DNA of 64,000 bases from Sulfitobacter sp. S223 (lineage in GTDB: Bacteria; Pseudomonadota; Alphaproteobacteria; Rhodobacterales; Rhodobacteraceae), in NCBI RefSeq assembly GCF_025143825.1, contig NZ_CP083561.1:58749-122748 (forward strand), given 5' to 3'. The notes below the pieces were generated by a model. The model was not told where the DNA came from, searched no databases, and worked only from the letters and a program-made list of their open reading frames with translations. Both the position numbers and the translations under genes were made by a program. This document shows, one piece after another, positions 49,824-59,568 of this stretch (the stretch's first letter is position 1; each line of letters opens with the position of its first letter).

Positions 49824-52800
49824 ATGGGTGTATTGAAGAAAATTTTCGGATTTCTTTTTTCGCGGTTCCTGTGGACTCTGATCGGGATAACAATCCTTTG
49901 CATCCTGATCTGGTTTTACGGCGCTTTGATCCGCGTGGGAGACGCCGCACCACTTAGCGGTGATCTGACGCGTATCGTTGTCATCGGTGTCATTATTATC
50001 CTGTGGCTGATCTCTATGTTGCTGCGCCAGATGCGTGCGGCCCGCGCCAATCGTGCCTTCGTCGCAGAGCTGGCCGCACCCGCGCCAGAGGTGGTTTCCG
50101 GACCGGGCGAAGAGAACCTTGCAGAGGTGCAGGCCAAATTCCAAGGCATTCTGGAGCAAATGAAGCGATCAAAGCTCGGCGGGCGCAAATTCCTGCGTGA
50201 CATGCCGTGGTACGTGATTATCGGCCCTCCCGGGACTGGCAAAACAACGGCGCTACGGCAATCCGGTTTGCATTTCCCGATTGATCTAAGCGACGATCTC
50301 AAAGGCATTGGCGGGACGCGGAATTGTGACTGGTTCTTTACCGAAGACGCGGTCCTTATCGACACTGCAGGCCGCTACGTGCAGCAACAAAGTGACCCGG
50401 ATGTTGATGCGGCGGAATGGAAAGGCTTTGTTGATCTGCTTGTGAAACACCGTGGCCGGCGTGCGCTGAACGGAGTGATCCTGACCCTTTCGGTACAAGA
50501 GCTTGCCGGTGATGACACTGCGATCCGTGAACATGGTCGAGAGATACGCAAGCGGCTGGCAGAATTGCGCGAAGAGACGGGGCTGAAACTGCCTGTCTAT
50601 CTGATGATCACCAAGGCCGATCTTGTGCCGGGGTTTGAAAGCTTTTTTGGTGAACTCAATGCAAAGGAACGCGAACAGGTCTGGGGCGCTACATTGGGCA
50701 CCGGCGACCGTGTTGATGCGCTGACCGTTGAGCGCGAAATGCGCGTTTTGCAGGAGGCGCTAGAGGAACGGCTTGTCGCACGTATCGGGGATGATCTGCC
50801 TCTTGAAACAAGGGCAGAGATATTCCGCTTTCCAAGCCAGCTTGAACAGCTGACAGGGTCATTGAAAACCCTGATCGAAGCAATTTTTGGTGAAAGCAAG
50901 TATGAGGAAAGCCCGTGGATGCGGGGCCTGTATTTCACTTCTGCTACACAGGAAGGGTCGCCCATTGACCGGATGGTCGCGGGCATTGCTGGTTCCTTGG
51001 GCCTTGCTGCACCCATGCCGCAGCGCCGGGAATATGGAAACACCCGCAGCTTTTTTCTGCGTGGGATGCTGACAGATTTGATCTTCCCGGAGGCCGGTCT
51101 GGGCCGCTTTGATCCGCGCGCGGAAGAACGCCGTCGTTGGATATGGCGCGGTACGTTGGCCGGTGCGACGCTGGTCACGGTCATATTGACAACTGTTTTT
51201 CTGTTTTCGTTCCTGCGTTACAACGGGGCGTTGGGTGAACAGGAACGCCAGCTTACCAATTTGTCAGCGCGCCTTGCCAACGTCGCGGCGCGCCAAGCGC
51301 CGACCGATCCGCTTGATCTGAACCTTGCACTTGATGCGGTGAATGAAACGGCGAATGCGCAAACCCATGTTCCCTCCGGCGCTTTGACCGTGATCGGTCC
51401 GACGGCGGAGGCGGAGTTGGCTCAGGTTCATGAAATTTCGTATGATCACAGCCTACGCAACATTTTGGAACCACGCATGGTGGCCCTTGTCGAAGCAACA
51501 ATGTGGCGCCATTCGCGCGATCCTGAATTCCTGCTTGGGGCCTTGAAATCCTATCAAATGCTGACCGGACAGGCCCCCTACGACGCGGTATATCTGGGCC
51601 AGTGGTGGCAACTGACATTGCCCGAATTTGCCGCGATCGACCCGTTCCCGACAGACGAGGCTGTCGACCATCAATTGGCGGCACTGGTACGTATGGCCAG
51701 CGAAGAGGATAAGATCGCCCCTGATCCTGCATTGGTTTCGGTGGCACTTGAGAGCATTTGTACCATTCCCCTTGCAGCGCGGGCGTATCGCAACCTGCGC
51801 TCTGACCCGAGCTTAACCGGTTTGAAGGACTGGATTCCTGCGGAAAAGACAGGGCCCAATGGTGCGCGTGTTCTGACCCGCCTGTCGGAGCAAACCTTGC
51901 GCATTGGTTTGCCGGGTGCCTTCACCTATGATGGATTTCATGACGCCGTGTTGCCTCTGGTTCCCGAAATTGCAGCCCAGGCAACGCTGGACCGTGCCGT
52001 TTTTGCCGGCGGTTGTTCGGAAAGCGCGGATGCCTCTGAAGAAACGCTAGAAGCAGATATTCTCAAACTCTATTACGATGATTTCATCTCGCAGTGGGAT
52101 GGTTTCTTGCGGGATGTGCGGCTTACACCGATTGATGATTTGGTGCAGGCACGCCAGAACTTAAAGGATTTGGCGTCGGCCGATTCCGCGCTGAAGCGCC
52201 TGTTAGAGTCTGTGGTGTACGAGACACATCTGGCACGACCCATTGAACAAGGTGAGGGAAACGCTGCTGCTAAAAAGGGGGCCCTCAAGGTAGCAAGCAA
52301 ATTGGGTAAGCTGGGAAAACTGGTGAAAACCGGTAGCAAAATTGCGCGCTCCTCGGGTGGCTCTGATGCCGCGCCCGCTTTGCCGCCCGGCACGGCAATT
52401 TCAGATCACTTTGCCCCGATCCGCGCAACGGTCGAGGAAGTGGACGGTCAGCCGCCGCTTTTGGGTGACGCGATTGCCGCGCTCACGGCCTTGTCCAACG
52501 AATTGCAGACAGTGGCGGCCAGCCCCGATCCACAATCGGCACTGTTGGCGCGTGGTGGGTTGCCGCAACTTACCGGGGCAATTGCCAACGAAGCGGCGAT
52601 CCTGCCGGATCCGATCGATAGCTGGATTGCGGGTATTGCCGGTGATACCATCGCCGTGACACGCGAAGCGGTGATCGCACAATTAAATGCGCGATGGCGG
52701 GCAGATGTGCTGCCTTTTTGTACCTCGGCGACTGCCGGCCGCTATCCGTTCGATCAATCTAGCGCAATTGACGTCAATACGCTGGATTTCGCCCGAATTT

Positions 52801-53366
52801 TTGGTGGCGGCGGCCTGATCGATACGTTCATAAATGATCATCTTCAGCCCTACATAGATAATTCGGTGCGGCCATGGAAATGGCGGGCTGATTTCGGTCT
52901 GGAGGCTGAGCTGCTCAAGCCGTTTGAAAATGCGCGTGCCATGCGAGACGCGCTATTCCCCGGCGGTGCCGGGCCGGTGCTGGCTTTTTCACTGGAGCCA
53001 ACCGATCTGTCGCCAAACGCCAGCCGTGTGACACTGAACGTAGACGGCCAGACCCTTAGTTACTTTAATGCGGCAGCGCGCCCGGCGCCAATGACATGGC
53101 CCGGACCTGATGGCACCAATATGATCACGCTTAGTTTTGCACCCGTGAACGGATCGTCCGAATTGGTGACATCCGAGACGGGAAGCTGGGCCATTTTACG
53201 CCTCATCCGAAAGGGTCAACTGTCAGCAACGGCGCTGCCCGAAGCATTTAACCTGCGGCTTGCTGCCTCTGGCTATTCCGCCAATTTCAACCTGCGGGCC
53301 AACTCTGTTGAAAATCCGTTCGACCTGAAGATGTTTTCGGGATTTTCTTGTCCGCGCGGATTTTGA
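49824..53366 (+). CDS. tssM: T6SS membrane protein TssM (IcmF)
   Basis: A 1180-residue IcmF protein. Two N-terminal membrane helices (about 12-34 and 50-67), a cytoplasmic NTPase-like domain with intact Walker A GPPGTGKTTAL (134-144), then a third helix near residue 441-463 (LVTVILTTVFLFSF). The large periplasmic part ends in the IcmF C-terminal domain with AGRYPFDQSS, IFGGGGLIDTFINDHLQPY and VRPWKW. It builds the membrane complex with TssL and TssJ. Complete length. A shorter paralogous C-terminus is encoded in the hybrid gene at 56249-58687. Confidence 0.96.
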   Translation: MGVLKKIFGFLFSRFLWTLIGITILCILIWFYGALIRVGDAAPLSGDLTRIVVIGVIIILWLISMLLRQMRAARANRAFVAELAAPAPEVVSGPGEENLAEVQAKFQGILEQMKRSKLGGRKFLRDMPWYVIIGPPGTGKTTALRQSGLHFPIDLSDDLKGIGGTRNCDWFFTEDAVLIDTAGRYVQQQSDPDVDAAEWKGFVDLLVKHRGRRALNGVILTLSVQELAGDDTAIREHGREIRKRLAELREETGLKLPVYLMITKADLVPGFESFFGELNAKEREQVWGATLGTGDRVDALTVEREMRVLQEALEERLVARIGDDLPLETRAEIFRFPSQLEQLTGSLKTLIEAIFGESKYEESPWMRGLYFTSATQEGSPIDRMVAGIAGSLGLAAPMPQRREYGNTRSFFLRGMLTDLIFPEAGLGRFDPRAEERRRWIWRGTLAGATLVTVILTTVFLFSFLRYNGALGEQERQLTNLSARLANVAARQAPTDPLDLNLALDAVNETANAQTHVPSGALTVIGPTAEAELAQVHEISYDHSLRNILEPRMVALVEATMWRHSRDPEFLLGALKSYQMLTGQAPYDAVYLGQWWQLTLPEFAAIDPFPTDEAVDHQLAALVRMASEEDKIAPDPALVSVALESICTIPLAARAYRNLRSDPSLTGLKDWIPAEKTGPNGARVLTRLSEQTLRIGLPGAFTYDGFHDAVLPLVPEIAAQATLDRAVFAGGCSESADASEETLEADILKLYYDDFISQWDGFLRDVRLTPIDDLVQARQNLKDLASADSALKRLLESVVYETHLARPIEQGEGNAAAKKGALKVASKLGKLGKLVKTGSKIARSSGGSDAAPALPPGTAISDHFAPIRATVEEVDGQPPLLGDAIAALTALSNELQTVAASPDPQSALLARGGLPQLTGAIANEAAILPDPIDSWIAGIAGDTIAVTREAVIAQLNARWRADVLPFCTSATAGRYPFDQSSAIDVNTLDFARIFGGGGLIDTFINDHLQPYIDNSVRPWKWRADFGLEAELLKPFENARAMRDALFPGGAGPVLAFSLEPTDLSPNASRVTLNVDGQTLSYFNAAARPAPMTWPGPDGTNMITLSFAPVNGSSELVTSETGSWAILRLIRKGQLSATALPEAFNLRLAASGYSANFNLRANSVENPFDLKMFSGFSCPRGF

Positions 53367-53372
53367 ACGCAG

Positions 53373-53861
53373 ATGGACACAGGATTTTTCGGCAAGCTTC
53401 CTGCGGCTGGTGATTTTGTGTCACGCGGAATTCCGGCGGGTGCGCGCGCTGCGCTGGATCATTGGCTGACCCGTGAGATTGCGCCGCTTGCGCACAGTGC
53501 CGGCGGCTGGCCCGAAGGGGGCGTCCGCGCGGCTGTGATGCTAAGCGATGCGCCATGGCTTTTGGTGATCGAGCCGAGCGTCGATGCAGTGGATCGGCGA
53601 TACCCGCTGGTGGTGTGTTGCCCCTTGGGGCATGCCGACCGGTCTGGCGCTGATGTGTGGGCCGATGCAGCGTGGAGCGCGATTTTGAAATCAACCGAGG
53701 AACACGCCGACGCTGATACACTTGCCGGTCTCTTGCAGCGCGTTTGCCTCCCGACTGCGGGGGCGGAACCGCTGATCCCGCCTGTCATGTGGTGGGATAA
53801 CACACCGCCCGGTCCCGTTGCGCCACAGCTGGCGCTTTTGGCGAAGATCAGTTCTGGTTGA
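53373..53861 (+). CDS. tagF: T6SS-associated protein TagF
   Basis: A 162-residue TagF/DUF2094 protein starting MDTGFFGKLPAAGDFVSRG, the family hallmark, with LAHSAGGWPEGGVRAAVMLS and YPLVVCCPLG following. TagF is a post-translational repressor of T6SS in studied systems. It is at the short end of the family, probably lacking part of the C-terminus seen in longer members. Its last 14 nt overlap the convergent vgrG. Confidence 0.9.
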   Translation: MDTGFFGKLPAAGDFVSRGIPAGARAALDHWLTREIAPLAHSAGGWPEGGVRAAVMLSDAPWLLVIEPSVDAVDRRYPLVVCCPLGHADRSGADVWADAAWSAILKSTEEHADADTLAGLLQRVCLPTAGAEPLIPPVMWWDNTPPGPVAPQLALLAKISSG

Positions 53862-56154
53862 TCTTGCTGCCCTTGATGGTGACGTCTCCGCCAGCATCGA
53901 TGTTGATCTTGCCGGACCCTTTGATGGTGATGTCCTTGCCCTTCAGCAAAATCGTCCCGTCCTTTTTCAGTTGAAAGCTGGCATCACCGCAGGTGAGGGT
54001 GATGCTATCGCCTGCATTTATGACAAGATCTTTGCCAACATCGACAGCCTTGCTTTCAGTAACGGCAGTAGACATGTTTGCCCCTATCGCCGTGGCGCTG
54101 TCTGCCCCGACACTCAGGCTGTGGTTTGCTGCTATTTCGATGCCCTGATCCGCGCCGATGCTGACTGATTGGGCTGCACCGATCTTCCAGCTGTCCGTCG
54201 CACCTATGTCATGGCTTTGTGCTGCACCAACTGTCATTTGTCGGGTGGCGGCGATCGTGTTGATCTGTGCCGCGCCAACTGTGCGGGTTTCCACCGCACC
54301 GACAGCGTCAACACGGGCGGCACCCACTGTAATTGTCTGGTTTACACCTACCGATTGCGTATGATTTACGCCTATCTTCTCGGTTGAATTTGCGCCGATA
54401 CCAATGGTTTCATCGACACCGACAGTCAGGCTGCGGTTCACGCCCACTGTTTCCGTATCATTGTTGCCGATGTCTACAGAACGGTCGACACCTACCGATG
54501 TCGTTTTGTTGTTGCCCACCGTTTCGTCCCGATTGACGCCTATGTCTTGCGTGGCATTGTTCACAACAGTTTCAGCAAAATCATTGCCGATATGGCGGCT
54601 CTCGTTATTCTTTACCAATTCGTTGTGGTCTTTTTCAGCTTGGAAATAGACCTCTTCAGATCCTTTGAGATCCTCGAACCTTAGTTCGTTCCAACCACCC
54701 CCACCCAGCGAGCTTTCGGATTTCCAGCCTGACTGCGTGGCATTGGCAGGCAAATCATACGGGGGCATTTGTTCGGCGTTGTAAACACGGCCGGTTATGA
54801 TCGGGCGGTCCGGATCACCATCCAGAAAGTCGACGATCACCTCATGGCCGATACGCGGTATCTGGATAAATCCGTAACCTGCACCCGCCCACGCCGCGCT
54901 GACGCGAATCCAGCATGTTGTGTCACCCTGACCTTCATCCGCACGGTCCCAAAAGAAATGGACCTTCACCCTTGCGTATTCGTCTGTGTAGATTTCTTCT
55001 CCGGCGGGGCCAACGACACGGGCTGTCTGGGGACCCTTCATCACAGGTTTGGGCGTTGTCCGTGCCGGGCGGAACTTGCCAATATTTGGCACCATCCGGT
55101 ATGTCGCAAAAAAACCTTCCGGCTGTTTGCGGTTATCGTTAGCGCTGTATTGCCCGTCCCAGATGTCATACTCTGCGGAAAGGATAAGATAGCTTTGGTT
55201 TTCAGCGTCGCGCGGATAGTCCCAAAGATCAAAGATATTGCCTGAGCGCGGAATGCTGGCGGTAGAATGCGCAAAGACGATGTTGGCAAGCGCCTGATCT
55301 TCCGTGCGCCTAAGCTCTGCCACAGCATCGCCGCTTGAAACATCCATGAAATGACCGGGGTAGCTGTACCGCTCCATCATATCATTTTCATGGTCTCTGG
55401 CCTGGTTCGACTTTGTCATCAGGTCGGCCGAGGGGGATTCGAAATTGTAATCGGTCAGGGTATGTTCGCCAGACATGATGGTGTCTGTTCGGCTTAGGCG
55501 GGTGATAACGCCTCCGCCGTCGGTGCTTGATAGAATGTTCGGTTCGAACCGGAGTTCAGCCAAATCTGGTGCCGCGGCAAGGTTGTCGGAATCGTCGCTG
55601 ATCACCAGCGTATGTTTGCCCTTCTCAAACTCGAAGAAGTAGAACGCGCCTTCGTGTTCCATCAGGCGTTGAATGAAATCAAGATCGGTTTCACCGAATT
55701 GGACACAGTAGTCGCGCAGATCGGTCGCGCTACCGGACAGCTCCAGACGGAAATCATCGATGCCGTGTTCTGACAGAATAAACGAGATGATGTCTTCGAC
55801 CGACTGTTCCTGAAAAATCCGGTTGTCTGTGGTCTTGGACAACAGCCAGAGTTTCGGGCGCAAGACCAGCCGGTAGACGAACATATCTGCGTCGTCATTG
55901 CCCTCAAAGCGGAACTGATCGACCATGCCGTGAAAATAGCGCAGTTCGTCGGGTTCTTCGGGGTTGGTCGCAGCAGCGACACTGGCCATTTGGCCCAATA
56001 GGTCAGTCCCTGCAATATTGGGATCAAAACTATGGGCCAGAACGGTAAACTCGAAACACTTGCTGATGTGGTCTGCCCCTGAAAGGCTGGAAAACAAAAG
56101 GGTTTCTTGGTCAGAAAGAGGGGTCGTCAAATAAGCGATGCGGTCCAATGGCAT
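53848..56154 (-). CDS. vgrG: T6SS spike protein VgrG (TssI)
   Basis: A 768-residue VgrG. The gp27-like part (about 1-380) has VLAHSFDPNIAGTDLLGQ, YFHGMVDQFRFEG and the CVQFGETDLDFIQRLMEHEG motif. The gp5 OB-fold follows (VGPAGEEIYTDEYARVKVHF, GYGFIQIPRIGHEVIVDFLD, DGDPDRPIITGRVYN). The needle is made of 22 eight-residue repeats, and the C-terminal tip has short strands ending KGSKINQN. No extra enzymatic domain is attached. It trimerises as the puncturing tip above Hcp. It is last in the minus-strand group, 94 nt after the hybrid gene's end would be read in the other direction, and overlaps tagF by 14 nt. Confidence 0.96.
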   Translation of the reverse strand: MPLDRIAYLTTPLSDQETLLFSSLSGADHISKCFEFTVLAHSFDPNIAGTDLLGQMASVAAATNPEEPDELRYFHGMVDQFRFEGNDDADMFVYRLVLRPKLWLLSKTTDNRIFQEQSVEDIISFILSEHGIDDFRLELSGSATDLRDYCVQFGETDLDFIQRLMEHEGAFYFFEFEKGKHTLVISDDSDNLAAAPDLAELRFEPNILSSTDGGGVITRLSRTDTIMSGEHTLTDYNFESPSADLMTKSNQARDHENDMMERYSYPGHFMDVSSGDAVAELRRTEDQALANIVFAHSTASIPRSGNIFDLWDYPRDAENQSYLILSAEYDIWDGQYSANDNRKQPEGFFATYRMVPNIGKFRPARTTPKPVMKGPQTARVVGPAGEEIYTDEYARVKVHFFWDRADEGQGDTTCWIRVSAAWAGAGYGFIQIPRIGHEVIVDFLDGDPDRPIITGRVYNAEQMPPYDLPANATQSGWKSESSLGGGGWNELRFEDLKGSEEVYFQAEKDHNELVKNNESRHIGNDFAETVVNNATQDIGVNRDETVGNNKTTSVGVDRSVDIGNNDTETVGVNRSLTVGVDETIGIGANSTEKIGVNHTQSVGVNQTITVGAARVDAVGAVETRTVGAAQINTIAATRQMTVGAAQSHDIGATDSWKIGAAQSVSIGADQGIEIAANHSLSVGADSATAIGANMSTAVTESKAVDVGKDLVINAGDSITLTCGDASFQLKKDGTILLKGKDITIKGSGKINIDAGGDVTIKGSKINQN
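54064..54591 (-). repeat. 22 tandem octad repeats in the VgrG needle
   Basis: The protein reads as exact eight-residue units with consensus V/I-G-x-N/D/A-x-S/T-x-T/S (for example VGVNRSLT, VGVDETIG, IGANSTEK). They run without slippage from IGNDFAET to IGANMSTA: 528 nt, 176 residues, 22 units. This is the gp5_C-type triple-stranded beta-helix. The first half is Asn/Asp-rich, the second half Ala-rich. Confidence 0.85.
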
Positions 56155-56248
56155 TAATCTGCTCCTCGGTTCAGAGCGCGAGTCGGAAAAATTTAAATAT
56201 AATATGTTACTACCATACAGCGAAAATCTCTTAGCGGGTGGAAAACCT

Positions 56249-58687
56249 TTATAGCGAAGGCGGGCAGCTCAGGCCTTTCATCACGGGACGTACCGAAACC
56301 GGATTGAGCGTTGTTTCAAAGCGCATTTCGAGGAAAACCCGCCCTGAATTCGTGCGTAAATCCAACAAAACGCGTTGGCCTCCGTCGCGTTGCCGCAGCC
56401 GCAGCCCATCCATAAGGCGCATCATGCCCCAAGGACCCCCATGCACGATACGCGCGCTTTGGGCACTTTCGTTAAAGCTTACCTCAACTCCGAGATCTTG
56501 TTGCGGGCCGGGCCATGTCAGCTGGGCAGGCGCCCCGGTTGCGCGTACCGGCTGTGCGACGCCGCCGATGGCAAACATGGTTTGTCCGCGCTCAGCCAAG
56601 GCCGTCAACGTCACATTGAACTGAAGCTGCCCGTCCGCGCCAAGAAGCCCTTTGCCAACTTGAGTGGCATGTTCAAGAAACACGGCGCTTTGCGGTGTAA
56701 CACCGGCGAATCGGGCCTCTGGCTTCCACCGCCAAGGGCTTTCAGAGGTATCAAGAAAGGGTGCCGCGCTTTGGCTGATAAATAGACCAAGCGCACCTTG
56801 TGGACCGAACAACGCCGTCAGATCGGCGGGTGCTGCATCAGGGCCATCATTAAAGGGATAACGCGTCACCACATCGCGGCAGAGCGGAAATACTTGTTGT
56901 TGCCAGCCTCGCGTCAGCGGGTTGGCAGCTTGCCCCTGTTCGGGCAGTGCAGACTGTGCAAGCACGTCTTCCGCGATTTGCACCACAATCCGGGGGGCAT
57001 TTTTCAATGCGGTTATCGACCGCGCCCGATCCCGAATGCTCATCAGTCTTTGGGTTCCCCGATTGGCGTTGATGTCAATCGCCCCCAGCGCAACATTCAG
57101 TTGCGAGAACAGGCGGGAAATCTCGATCATGCGGCCTTGTTCGATATATTGGATCATCGGACCAAACTCCCGCGCGATAGCAAGCTGTTGGCTATGACTG
57201 CGCCCCCGGTCGGTGCCGCCGACTTGTATCCAGACTTCTCGCAGCAACTCAGTGAGCGGGTTCTCGGGTTGGGCAAGCGCGCCGGATACGATAATGGCGG
57301 TTTCACGTTGGGCAAAGGGCCGTACGCGCAGATCGGCCAGCCACTTGTTCCACGTTCCAAGGGTTTCGGCATGTAGCCGATCCAGCAATAAGTCGGGCGA
57401 TCCATTTTGGGTGGGCAAGCTTTGGCCGGTGATCATCTGGGCGAGATCGCGCGCGCGTTGAACTGCACCGCCAACGGCGTAATCACGCGCTTCCGACCAA
57501 CCGGCCATTGTGAACAGTCCGGGAATACCTTCATCAATCGGTTTGCCAGAGCGGCGCAGCACCACAGTATCAAGCGCTTGAACCGCCCCGGTCGGATGCC
57601 AGTCGGGTAGGGCGCGCATCCGCTCCGCGCGCAAAAGCTCAAGCCACGCACGGTCCGGTTCCGTAACTTCGGCGGCGAAACCGCGTGCTTGATCCATAAC
57701 GGTTGTATCATTGGGCGTGATATCAGGCGATGCGCCATCCAGCGCCGCAACATGGGCGGACAATCCGTCCAAGCCAGCAGCCGTGCCATTGTCCTCTAGC
57801 CAGCCACCCAAATAGGCAATGCTCCATTCATCATCCCCGACCAGAACGGACCATCCGCGCAATGCATCGTAAAGGATCAGCCCGTCACCTTGCGTGGCAA
57901 GTACAGTTTCAATGCCATTGGCGATGGCCATCGGGACATGGCGATTGACTGCGGCGCGGTAAACACGCCGCGCATGGGTTTCTGCGTCGCCGAATGGCAG
58001 ACGCACGATTCGTCGCAGCGGTGCGCGGCGTGCCGCATTGGCCACATGGTCAACCGTGGATCGCATTGAAGTCAACCGCTCAACCAGCGCAGCACCTTCT
58101 TGCGGGCGGTCCAGCCCAATGGTGAGAGCCTGTGCATCAAACGCGGTGACCAGCTTTTCGTGGAAACGGTATTCAAGCCAGCCTGCGTATCCTGCAAGCC
58201 CAAGAAACAAGATCAGCAGATATGCGGCGATACGGTATCCCCAATGGCCGGACTCGATCCGGCGATGCGCATGGCGGCGTGCCTGTGCGCGCGCAAGAAT
58301 GTCACCAAGGAAACGTTCCAGATCGGCATAGCCCGCGCCCTGCTTTGCAGCCGCTTCACGAAAGTCACGGATGCGCGAAACTGGCACGTCATGCCCTTCA
58401 AAAAGTTGCCTTTGAGCCAGGACTGTCCATGTCTTGAGAGATAGCCCGGCGATCTCTCGGGCGCGGGTATCAAGCAGCATCGCAAGCGCATACCGCGCAG
58501 GTTTGATCGAATTTGGCACAGCGCCCGCACGCGCTGCGTTACGCTCGAAAGTCGCCAGTTCCTCCTCTGCCTGATCTACCGCTGCGGCGGCACCGGACCG
58601 GACGTGTCGTTCCAGATTTTCAACCAGATCCAGCACCGGCCGCGCGGCGCGGTCAAAAACCGAAAGGGGGGCTTTGGCGGGTGCCAT
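56249..58687 (-). CDS. Hybrid T6SS protein: DotU/TssL-like N-terminus joined to IcmF/TssM C-terminus
   Basis: An 812-residue membrane protein. The N-terminal cytoplasmic part (1 to about 145) resembles a degenerate DotU domain: RPVLDLVENLERHV, FERNAARAG, ARYALAMLLDTRA, where normal TssL has a similar ARYALxALxDE pattern. One membrane helix follows (about 151-171, YRIAAYLLILFLGLAGYAGW). The remainder matches the periplasmic region of TssM, ending with VTRYPFND, LTALFGPQGALGLFI and ESPWRWKPEARF, parallel to RYPFDQSS and RPWKW of this locus's TssM. There is no Walker A motif and no OmpA domain. It might replace or modulate TssL/TssM in the membrane complex. It lies 4 nt after the M15 gene in a minus-strand operon. 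Confidence 0.8.
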   Translation of the reverse strand: MAPAKAPLSVFDRAARPVLDLVENLERHVRSGAAAAVDQAEEELATFERNAARAGAVPNSIKPARYALAMLLDTRAREIAGLSLKTWTVLAQRQLFEGHDVPVSRIRDFREAAAKQGAGYADLERFLGDILARAQARRHAHRRIESGHWGYRIAAYLLILFLGLAGYAGWLEYRFHEKLVTAFDAQALTIGLDRPQEGAALVERLTSMRSTVDHVANAARRAPLRRIVRLPFGDAETHARRVYRAAVNRHVPMAIANGIETVLATQGDGLILYDALRGWSVLVGDDEWSIAYLGGWLEDNGTAAGLDGLSAHVAALDGASPDITPNDTTVMDQARGFAAEVTEPDRAWLELLRAERMRALPDWHPTGAVQALDTVVLRRSGKPIDEGIPGLFTMAGWSEARDYAVGGAVQRARDLAQMITGQSLPTQNGSPDLLLDRLHAETLGTWNKWLADLRVRPFAQRETAIIVSGALAQPENPLTELLREVWIQVGGTDRGRSHSQQLAIAREFGPMIQYIEQGRMIEISRLFSQLNVALGAIDINANRGTQRLMSIRDRARSITALKNAPRIVVQIAEDVLAQSALPEQGQAANPLTRGWQQQVFPLCRDVVTRYPFNDGPDAAPADLTALFGPQGALGLFISQSAAPFLDTSESPWRWKPEARFAGVTPQSAVFLEHATQVGKGLLGADGQLQFNVTLTALAERGQTMFAIGGVAQPVRATGAPAQLTWPGPQQDLGVEVSFNESAQSARIVHGGPWGMMRLMDGLRLRQRDGGQRVLLDLRTNSGRVFLEMRFETTLNPVSVRPVMKGLSCPPSL

Positions 58688-58691
58688 CAGG

Positions 58692-59564
58692 TTACAACTT
58701 TCCTTCAGCCTGCCATTTGCGCAGCGTTTCTACGCCAACTTCGAAATGCATCGAGTCTTCGCGGTTGTATGTGGCACCCCAAAACCAGCCTTCTTCGTTG
58801 AAAAGTTCGGCTAGCAGCAACAGCCCGAATTGGGTGCCGCCGTCTCCGAAACCGTCAAGACGACCTTGCAGCTTAAGATCAATCGCCGTTCCCCAAGAGT
58901 GGTTTGACCAAGATGAGCTGGAGCCGCGGATCAGCCGCGCACAAAGAGCGCCGGCAGTACCAAGCGCGTCATGGATTTCCGGTTCGCTTTCCTTCAGCTT
59001 TGCAACGATCCGCCCAAGACTTTCGAGCGCGGGTTTCAGCATGGTCACACGTATCGGCCCGACCTGTCGCGTCTCTAACAGAGACTTCAGGCGCGGTTGG
59101 GTCACACCGCTGCAATTGACAGTCTTGGTGCTGCGCGGCGTGCCGAGAACCTCCAACATGATCCTGTTGCGGGGCTGGCTGATGCCTTTGTTGAACCGCG
59201 CTCTGGCAAGGCTCATGATTTCGGTCATAGCCTCGGTGGGCGTTTGCTCTTCATCAACTTCGAGGTCCGGTGTGGGTGCCGTCACGCTTAGCTCTCCGGT
59301 GCCTTGCAACAGCGGGCGCGTGCTTGCTCCCAATGCCACCTCTTCGGCCAGGCGCTTGAGATCAGCCTGCGCGTCGCGCAATTCTGACCGCAGCGAATCT
59401 ATTTGCGAACGCAGCCGCGAAGTTTCCTCTTCCGCGCGCTCCAACCGCAATTCGGTGCTGCCATCAGCTGTTTGCAACAGCGCTCCAACCACTGCTACTG
59501 CGATGCCGGCCATGACCAGACCAATCGCCAGAATGATCGCCCCTATGATCGTACCCTCACGCAC
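58692..59564 (-). CDS. Membrane-anchored M15/VanY-type zinc peptidase
   Basis: A 290-residue protein. A GTG at 59564 is the likely start (GAGGAG overlaps the pppA stop). It has one N-terminal membrane helix (about 5-28), a coiled coil (about 36-77) and a C-terminal M15-type peptidase domain. Zinc ligands are visible: H222 and D229 in SNHSWGTAIDLKL and H273 in EDSMHFEV. Such enzymes cleave peptidoglycan stem peptides (D-Ala-D-Ala or L-Ala-D-Glu type). Within a T6SS operon it may open local wall gaps for assembly; the membrane anchor argues against its being an injected effector. It is between pppA and the hybrid TssL/TssM gene. Confidence 0.82.
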   Translation of the reverse strand: MREGTIIGAIILAIGLVMAGIAVAVVGALLQTADGSTELRLERAEEETSRLRSQIDSLRSELRDAQADLKRLAEEVALGASTRPLLQGTGELSVTAPTPDLEVDEEQTPTEAMTEIMSLARARFNKGISQPRNRIMLEVLGTPRSTKTVNCSGVTQPRLKSLLETRQVGPIRVTMLKPALESLGRIVAKLKESEPEIHDALGTAGALCARLIRGSSSSWSNHSWGTAIDLKLQGRLDGFGDGGTQFGLLLLAELFNEEGWFWGATYNREDSMHFEVGVETLRKWQAEGKL

Positions 59565-59568
59565 CTCT

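Noticed and set aside
56249..58687. NTPase activity in the TssL/TssM hybrid
   Set aside because: No GxxGxGKT/S motif was found anywhere in the protein.
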